From the NCBI GenBank assembly GCA_017551845.1, contig JAFZKR010000103.1, positions 1-11,890 on the forward strand: a DNA stretch of 11,890 nucleotides, given 5' to 3'. The notes below the pieces were generated by a model. That model saw nothing but the letters and a program-made list of their open reading frames with translations. It was not told the origin of the DNA and did no database searches. Positions 7,324 to 11,890 of the stretch are shown piece by piece. The stretch's first letter is position 1. Each line of letters opens with the position of its first letter. A program made the translations under genes and the position numbers. The DNA is from Bacteroidaceae bacterium. GTDB taxonomy: Bacteria; Bacteroidota; Bacteroidia; Bacteroidales; Bacteroidaceae.

Positions 7324-7378
7324 GATGGCTCGAAGATGGCTCGTAGATGAGACGTAGATGGCTCGTAGATGTATCAGC
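7324..7378. repeat. 11-bp tandem repeat, about four and a half units
   Basis: Successive 11-base units start at 7324, 7335, 7346, 7357 and 7368: GATGGCTCGAA, GATGGCTCGTA, GATGAGACGTA, GATGGCTCGTA, then a partial GATG unit. The array runs into the last codons of the minus-strand EEP gene, whose stop is at 7374-7376. It is entirely in the convergent gap apart from that edge. Period 11 is close to one DNA helical turn. No coding role is apparent. Confidence 0.8.
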
Positions 7379-8459
7379 GGGGGAGGCGGATGACGGAGAT
7401 GACCGGGTAGTGGTCGCTGTCTTTGCAGGTGCGGTCCACGCGGGAGTGGACGGGAGTGAGGTTCCGGCTGCAGAGGATGTGGTCTATGCGGTAGTATAGG
7501 CCGTGCTCGTGGAAGGTGATTCCGGGGCCGTTGCCGGATTTGGAATAGGTGTCGTACATGAAGCGGCCGAAGAGACGGTGGGAGTAGGAGAGCTGCGTGT
7601 CGTTGAAATCGCCGCACACCAGTAGGTAACGGGCCGTCTCGCTGCGGGCCCTCTCGGCTATGATCCGGGCCTGACCGGCACGTTGGGATGTGGAGGCGAG
7701 AAGCTTCTTGAGCACCTGCTTGGAGGCCGAGTAGTGGGCGCTGTCACGGGGATTACGCGTGAATTTCTGGTACTCCTCCAGTTCATTGCTGTTAAGCCCG
7801 TTTGATTGCAGATGACAGTTATAGACGGCAAGTGTGTCACCACCGGGCAGAAGAATCCGCAGGTAAAGCGCGGAGTTGCCGCTATCCTCGAAACTTATCC
7901 GTTCATTATGAATAATAGGGTACTTTGACATGCAGGCCTCCCCTGTGGGCAATCCTGTTGCCACAATGTACGGATAGATGCCGGTAACCGCCTTGTTCTT
8001 TTTGGCCGCATTCATCATGGAGCCCGATGTCTCCTGCATGAGCAGAATGTCCGCTCCCAGTCCTATTGCATGCTGAAGCACCGGATTATCTATGCTGTAG
8101 TCCTTGTTCGCCTGCGTGCCGAACCCCTCCGTATTATAGGTGACCACGGTCATGTCATCGGGCTTCAAATCCTTCCCGGCAAAGGGGTGGACAGGCCAGT
8201 AATTCATCGTTGGAATCAGGCAAACCAGTATCGTGATGAGTGGGAGTAACGCTCCCTTCCGCCAGAATATAATCCAGAAAATCAGGAAGAGGAAATTGGC
8301 GGTAAAGAGATAGGGGAAAGCCAGACCGGAGAGTGAGGCGAAAGGCCATCGGCCCACAGGAGCTGCAAGCGAACCGTAGCAGCTGAACACCATGAGCAAC
8401 GAAATCGCCCAATTCACCGCCCAAATGGGGTAAGCTAACAGCTTTCCTACCAGTTTCAT
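7374..8459 (-). CDS. Membrane-anchored endonuclease/exonuclease/phosphatase (EEP) family protein
   Basis: A 361-residue protein with an N-terminal membrane region and a metal-dependent phosphodiesterase/phosphatase-type domain. Three hydrophobic segments fall within residues about 8-87, and the EEP domain runs from about 100 to 360. All core motifs are visible: VVTYNTEGF with Asn109, LLMQET with Glu143 (metal ligand), NCHLQSN with His216, CGDFND with Asp284 and Asn286, RIDHILCSR with Asp326, and DSDHYPV with Asp349 and His350. It should therefore be catalytically competent. With the catalytic domain after the third segment, it would probably face the periplasm. The substrate cannot be read from sequence; nucleic acids, lipid or sugar phosphates are all used by this superfamily. 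It is the last gene of a minus-strand operon, 47 bp behind the divergent rhomboid gene. Confidence 0.92.
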   Translation of the reverse strand: MKLVGKLLAYPIWAVNWAISLLMVFSCYGSLAAPVGRWPFASLSGLAFPYLFTANFLFLIFWIIFWRKGALLPLITILVCLIPTMNYWPVHPFAGKDLKPDDMTVVTYNTEGFGTQANKDYSIDNPVLQHAIGLGADILLMQETSGSMMNAAKKNKAVTGIYPYIVATGLPTGEACMSKYPIIHNERISFEDSGNSALYLRILLPGGDTLAVYNCHLQSNGLNSNELEEYQKFTRNPRDSAHYSASKQVLKKLLASTSQRAGQARIIAERARSETARYLLVCGDFNDTQLSYSHRLFGRFMYDTYSKSGNGPGITFHEHGLYYRIDHILCSRNLTPVHSRVDRTCKDSDHYPVISVIRLPR

Positions 8460-8506
8460 TCTCCTGCCGGTTTCATGTCCCGAACGGAACAGATTTATAC
8501 TGATTT

Positions 8507-9229
8507 TTAATCCTTTTTCTCTATTCTTTTACGGAACAGCCCGTTAATCCATACGAAGAACGCTGTCACCGGCCTGGTGATGTCAACGCCCTTGCTCAGA
8601 AGCCTGACGAACAGGTAACCCGCTACAGCTGCTGCAGCGTGAGCCAGGTCTGTGGCGGGATTGGTGCGCGGGAATAGCGCAATGTCGATGAGCGCCAGCA
8701 CTATCACAATGTACTTCAGCCTGACTTGCCCAATGAGGGGAATGGCCTCCTGATGCTCCGGTGCTTTGAATGCCACCGCCACAGCGAGTGCCAGAATGCA
8801 GGCCGATGTCATAGGCATCGTTCCGTTCCAGTCCTTGAGCTGGAACACCGGGACGAGCATGGTGCAGGAGTATCCTATCATACCGGCCAAACCCCCTATG
8901 ATGTACATCCCGCGCAGGTGAGTATTGGTGAAATACCGCTGGAAGATACCTCCCATCCAGAAGAGTATCAGCATGTTGAAGATAAAGTGCCACAGTCCGC
9001 TGCTGGTGAATAGTGCCGTTATGGGAGTCCATGGCCTGACAACCAGCTCAAGAGTGTTCCAGGGGAACTGGAACAGTGTGGCGGCATATCCCGTATCGCC
9101 CACTCCTATAAAGGTGAAGGTGATGTCCGTGAGCAGTATCAGCACGAACACCGCGCAGTTGATGATGATCAGGCGGCGCAGCACATCGCCGTTCAGATAC
9201 TTGAGCTTTATATCGTTGAAAACGGTCAT
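8507..9229 (-). CDS. Rhomboid family membrane protein with altered active-site motif
   Basis: A 240-residue, six-TM rhomboid-like protein; active rhomboids cleave transmembrane substrates inside the bilayer using a Ser-His dyad. The HxxxN signature of TM2 is kept (His81 and Asn85 in WHFIFN). The nucleophile region reads MPMTSACILAL, so Ser142 is present but the usual G-x-S-G is replaced by M-T-S-A. His197 in LAHAAAAVAG fits the partner His. The dyad is thus formally intact, while the glycines that shape the oxyanion site and helix packing are missing. It may be an active divergent protease or a regulatory pseudoprotease. Its ATG overlaps the upstream rhomboid's stop by one base (TAATG on the minus strand), so the two are translationally coupled. 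The C-terminus is basic (RKRIEKKD). Confidence 0.9.
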   Translation of the reverse strand: MTVFNDIKLKYLNGDVLRRLIIINCAVFVLILLTDITFTFIGVGDTGYAATLFQFPWNTLELVVRPWTPITALFTSSGLWHFIFNMLILFWMGGIFQRYFTNTHLRGMYIIGGLAGMIGYSCTMLVPVFQLKDWNGTMPMTSACILALAVAVAFKAPEHQEAIPLIGQVRLKYIVIVLALIDIALFPRTNPATDLAHAAAAVAGYLFVRLLSKGVDITRPVTAFFVWINGLFRKRIEKKD

Positions 9230-9942
9230 TACCAGGTAAAATTAATATGGTTGTCTTTCTTCTTCTTTATTTTCGTCAGCATTCTCCAATAGAGAATAAT
9301 GATAAGTCCGGTCAACATTCCTCCCAAGTGGGCGAAGTGGGCCACGTTATCGGCAGCGCTGTTCCTGAGGCCGAGCATCAGCTCCAATGCCACATAGCCT
9401 GTGATAACCCATTTGGCCCTGATGGGGATAGGTATCGGCAGGATAATGAGCCTGTCGTTGGGATAGGCCATTCCGTAACTCAGCAACACACCATATACAG
9501 CTCCGGATGCACCCACTGTAATGATGTAGTCCAGATACTGTGACATCGATATCACTGTCCCTTCCACATTCACCTCCGTGTAGGGGGAAAGCACCATATT
9601 ATAATGCACGTACTGGCACAGCTCCTGGCAGGCACCTGCTCCTAATCCGCACAGTATGTAAAAGATAAGGAACCTGCGGGAGCCCCATGTCCTCTCCATT
9701 ACACGGCCGAACATCCATACTGCGAACATGTTGAAAAACAGATGTGCGAATCCCTCGTGCAGGAACATGTAAGTGAACAGCTGCCATATCCTGAATGCCG
9801 GAGCAAGGAAGAAGTGCAGCCCGAAACTCTGGTGCCAGTCTATTCCGTATTTACGCATGGCCATGGTACCCATCCATGCGAGAAAGTTGATAATCAGGAG
9901 GTTTTTCGTTACTGATGGTAATCTTTCTGAGTTGTAATCCAT
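9229..9942 (-). CDS. Rhomboid family intramembrane serine protease
   Basis: A 237-residue polytopic membrane protease of the GlpG-like bacterial type. TM1 is at about 14-29. The TM2 motif HLFFN gives His67 and Asn71, the following helix carries VWMFGRVMERTWGSRRF, the nucleophile motif GASGAVYG puts the catalytic Ser at 146, and AHLGG gives the partner His at 205. The extended loop before the active-site helix (about 110-137) is longer than in minimal rhomboids. The C-terminus is Lys-rich and cytoplasmic. It is the first gene of the minus-strand operon with the divergent rhomboid and the EEP protein. A -7 box lies 23 nt upstream of its start, and it faces argS across a 70-bp gap. Its substrate is unknown; the neighbouring rhomboid may act with it. 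Confidence 0.95.
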   Translation of the reverse strand: MDYNSERLPSVTKNLLIINFLAWMGTMAMRKYGIDWHQSFGLHFFLAPAFRIWQLFTYMFLHEGFAHLFFNMFAVWMFGRVMERTWGSRRFLIFYILCGLGAGACQELCQYVHYNMVLSPYTEVNVEGTVISMSQYLDYIITVGASGAVYGVLLSYGMAYPNDRLIILPIPIPIRAKWVITGYVALELMLGLRNSAADNVAHFAHLGGMLTGLIIILYWRMLTKIKKKKDNHINFTW

Positions 9943-9965
9943 GTTGTTTTTATTATGTCAGGCCG

Positions 9966-9973
9966 CAAAATTA
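9966..9973 (-). promoter_or_regulatory. Candidate -7 box for the rhomboid-rhomboid-EEP operon
   Basis: The minus strand reads TAATTTTG, a full match to TAnnTTTG, 23 nt before the start codon at 9942. A GTTG lies about 22 nt further upstream as a weak -33 candidate. The leader would be under 20 nt. Confidence 0.5.
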
Positions 9974-9986
9974 GCCTTTTTTTCAG

Positions 9987-9994
9987 TAACTTTG
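9987..9994 (+). promoter_or_regulatory. Candidate -7 box for argS
   Basis: TAACTTTG is a full match to TAnnTTTG and ends 18 nt before the argS start chosen at 10013. It is 13 bp from the opposing rhomboid -7 box, so polymerase bound at one should block the other. No clear -33 TTTG is seen. Confidence 0.5.
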
Positions 9995-10012
9995 CCAACT
10001 CAAACGCAATAT

Positions 10013-11833
10013 ATGAAAATCGAATCGCAAATAGCAGACATGACCGTGCAGGCAGTGAAGGCTCTGTACGGGCTGGACACTGATGCTGCTCAGGTTCAGG
10101 TCCAGAAAACCAGGAAGGAGTTTGAGGGGCATCTTACAGTTGTGGTATTCCCGTACCTCAAGAGTTCGCACAAGGGGCCGGAGCAGACAGCCGCCGAGAT
10201 AGGCGGATGGATATGCTCCCATTCCGATGCCGTAAGCGCCTTCAATGCCGTGAAAGGATTCCTGAATCTGACCGTTTCATCGGAAGTATGGACCGGAATG
10301 CTCAACTCGATGAGCTCGGACAGCTCATACGGCATAACCAAGGCTACAGAGAACTCCCCGCTGGTCATGATCGAATACTCAAGCCCCAACACGAACAAGC
10401 CGCTTCACCTGGGACACGTCCGCAACAACCTGCTGGGAGGCGCATTGGCCAACATTATGGCGGCCAACGGCAACCGCGTTGTCAAGACGAACATAGTCAA
10501 TGACCGCGGAATACACATCTGCAAGTCCATGCTCGCCTGGCTCAAGTGGGGCAACGGCGCCACACCCGAATCCACCGGTAAAAAGGGCGATCATCTGATA
10601 GGCGATTACTATGTGGAGTTCGACAAGCATTTCCGCGCCGAGGTCAAGAGCCTGCTGCCCGCCAACTATTCAGAGCTGGACGAGAAGGCGCAGGAGGCAG
10701 CCAAGGCCAAGGCCGAGAAGGAGTCCCCGCTCATGCAGGAGGCTCACGCCATGCTGGTCAAGTGGGAGGCCGGTGACCCTGAGGTCAGGGCCCTGTGGGA
10801 GAGGATGAACAGCTGGGTATATGCCGGGTTCGACGAGACCTACCGCCGCATGGGAGTGAGCTTCGACAAGATATATTACGAGTCCCAGACCTATTTAGAG
10901 GGCAAGAAAACAGTGCTTGAAGGCCTTGAAAAAGGCCTGTTCTTCCGCAAGGAGGACGGCTCCGTATGGGCGGACCTCACCGGTAACGGCCTGGACCAGA
11001 AACTGCTGCTCCGCAGTGACGGGACATCGGTCTATATGACTCAGGACATAGGCACCGCCAAGCTCCGTTTCAGGGATTATCCCATTGACCGTATGATATA
11101 TGTGGTGGGCAATGAGCAGAACTACCACTTCCAGGTGCTCTCCATACTGCTTGACCGTCTGGGATTCAAGTGGGGCAAGGACCTGGTGCACTTCTCTTAC
11201 GGTATGGTGGAGCTCCCTGAGGGCAAGATGAAGAGCCGTGAAGGTACCGTGGTGGATGCCGATGACCTTATGGACGAGATGATAGAGACCGCCCGCGCCA
11301 CATCGGCTGAACTGGGCAAGCTGGACGGCCTCTCCAAGGAGGAGACCGACGAGATAATGCGCATAGTGGGTATGGGTGCTCTCAAGTACTTCATCCTGAA
11401 GGTCGATGCCCGCAAGAACATGACCTTCAATCCCAAGGAATCCATCGATTTCAACGGCAATACCGGCCCGTTCATCCAGTACACTTACGCTCGCATACGT
11501 TCCATTATGCGTAAGGCTTCGGAGGAGGGCATCGATGTGGTCCATGCCGATACGGACGCCGCTGTTTCGGCCAAGGAGACCGGCCTCATCCAGCTGCTCT
11601 CCGAGTTCAGCGGAACGGTGCATCAGGCTGCCGATGACTTCAACCCCTCAGTGATAGCCAATTACTGTTATGACCTGGCCCGCGAGTTCAACCAGTTCTA
11701 TCATGACTACAGCATCATGCATGAGCCGGATCTTAAACTCAAGCATTTCCGCATTGTCCTGGCCGCAACCGTCGGCAAGGTTCTGCGCACCGGAATGGGA
11801 CTCCTGGGCATCGAAATGCCCGAAAGAATGTAA
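10013..11833 (+). CDS. argS: Arginyl-tRNA synthetase
   Basis: Class I aminoacyl-tRNA synthetase that charges tRNA-Arg in the cytoplasm. The protein is 606 residues with the start at 10013 (MKIESQIADM). The N-terminal domain is at about 1-110. The catalytic domain shows SSPNTNKPLHLGHVRNN, with the HIGH-type motif HLGH at 132-135. YVVGNEQNYHFQVL precedes the KMSKS equivalent KMKSREG at 405-411. The C-terminal anticodon-binding helical domain has the family ending GLLGIEMPERM. An in-frame ATG at 9941 would add 24 residues, but it overlaps the divergent rhomboid start and lies upstream of the candidate -7 box, so 10013 is preferred. The gene appears monocistronic, with a hairpin 4 nt behind its stop. 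Confidence 0.97.
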   Translation: MKIESQIADMTVQAVKALYGLDTDAAQVQVQKTRKEFEGHLTVVVFPYLKSSHKGPEQTAAEIGGWICSHSDAVSAFNAVKGFLNLTVSSEVWTGMLNSMSSDSSYGITKATENSPLVMIEYSSPNTNKPLHLGHVRNNLLGGALANIMAANGNRVVKTNIVNDRGIHICKSMLAWLKWGNGATPESTGKKGDHLIGDYYVEFDKHFRAEVKSLLPANYSELDEKAQEAAKAKAEKESPLMQEAHAMLVKWEAGDPEVRALWERMNSWVYAGFDETYRRMGVSFDKIYYESQTYLEGKKTVLEGLEKGLFFRKEDGSVWADLTGNGLDQKLLLRSDGTSVYMTQDIGTAKLRFRDYPIDRMIYVVGNEQNYHFQVLSILLDRLGFKWGKDLVHFSYGMVELPEGKMKSREGTVVDADDLMDEMIETARATSAELGKLDGLSKEETDEIMRIVGMGALKYFILKVDARKNMTFNPKESIDFNGNTGPFIQYTYARIRSIMRKASEEGIDVVHADTDAAVSAKETGLIQLLSEFSGTVHQAADDFNPSVIANYCYDLAREFNQFYHDYSIMHEPDLKLKHFRIVLAATVGKVLRTGMGLLGIEMPERM

Positions 11834-11837
11834 AAAC

Positions 11838-11873
11838 AGTACAAAAGGGGTCTGTCCCCTTTTGTACTATTTT
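11838..11873 (+). terminator. Palindromic dispersed repeat, copy 3, likely argS terminator
   Basis: A perfect 13-bp stem, AGTACAAAAGGGG (11838-11850) with CCCCTTTTGTACT (11856-11868), around the 5-nt loop TCTGT, followed by ATTTT. It begins 5 nt after the argS stop, the expected place for an intrinsic terminator. It shares the AAAAGGGG...CCCCTTTT skeleton with copies 1 and 2, but its outer arm has GTAC/GTAC where the perfect form of the others would have GTGC/GCAC. The A-rich and T-rich flanks make it usable in both directions. Confidence 0.8.
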
Positions 11874-11890
11874 GATATGGCACAGAGTAA

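Noticed and set aside
8507..9229. Divergent rhomboid as a pseudogene
   Set aside because: The frame is full length and uninterrupted, hydrophobic segments are intact, Ser, His and HxxxN are kept, and it is translationally coupled to its neighbour.
9941..10012. Upstream in-frame ATG that would extend argS by 24 residues
   Set aside because: The extension overlaps the divergent rhomboid start, contains both candidate -7 boxes, and does not resemble an ArgS N-terminus. The ATG at 10013 begins with MKIESQIADM, a normal ArgS start.
10895..11623. Long antisense open frame of 242 codons within argS
   Set aside because: It lies fully opposite the conserved catalytic and anticodon-binding parts of argS. 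Its His/Leu-rich translation matches no family I know, as expected from a codon-bias shadow.

Overview
The window looks like chromosomal DNA from a member of the Bacteroidota, order Bacteroidales (Bacteroides/Prevotella-like). The reasons are a SecD-SecF fusion in one polypeptide, a short ECF sigma factor followed by a DUF4252-type secreted protein, a tandem rhomboid pair followed by a membrane-anchored EEP-family protein, and several intergenic matches to the Bacteroidota -7 promoter box TAnnTTTG instead of an E. coli type -10 box. The genes are mostly housekeeping or envelope genes. No phage genes, transposase, CRISPR array, tRNA or rRNA was seen.

Layout. (1) 1-1282, plus strand: a tightly coupled trio of an ECF sigma factor (cut by the window edge), a small single-pass membrane protein and a secreted DUF4252-like protein, joined by two ATGA stop/start overlaps. 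(2) 1359-2591, minus: a secreted Sel1-repeat protein with a Gly/Phe-rich linker and a TonB-like C-terminal domain. (3) 2781-5774, minus: secDF, with a hairpin terminator behind it. (4) 5775-6048: a divergent intergenic region with two opposed -7 boxes and a palindromic repeat between them. (5) 6049-7263, plus: a secreted multidomain protein of unknown function, bracketed by two 37-bp direct repeats. (6) 7264-7373: a convergent gap holding the second repeat and an 11-bp tandem repeat. (7) 7374-9942, minus: an apparent operon, read as canonical rhomboid, divergent rhomboid, then membrane EEP-family hydrolase. (8) 9943-10012: a 70-bp divergent promoter region. (9) 10013-11833, plus: argS, followed by a third copy of the palindromic repeat.

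How the parts fit. The sigma trio is probably an envelope-sensing regulatory unit, with the small membrane protein as candidate anti-sigma factor. SecDF drives late steps of Sec export and would serve the three secreted proteins encoded here. The two rhomboids and the EEP protein share a transcript and a membrane location.

The most interesting signal is non-coding. A GGGGACAGTCCCC-type palindrome occurs three times between genes. Two copies form a 37-bp direct repeat (33 of 37 positions identical) on either side of the one accessory-looking gene. The third keeps its outer stem through paired base changes. One copy lies in a divergent promoter region, where a terminator role does not fit. This suggests a dispersed REP-like element family, but only a genome-wide count would show that.
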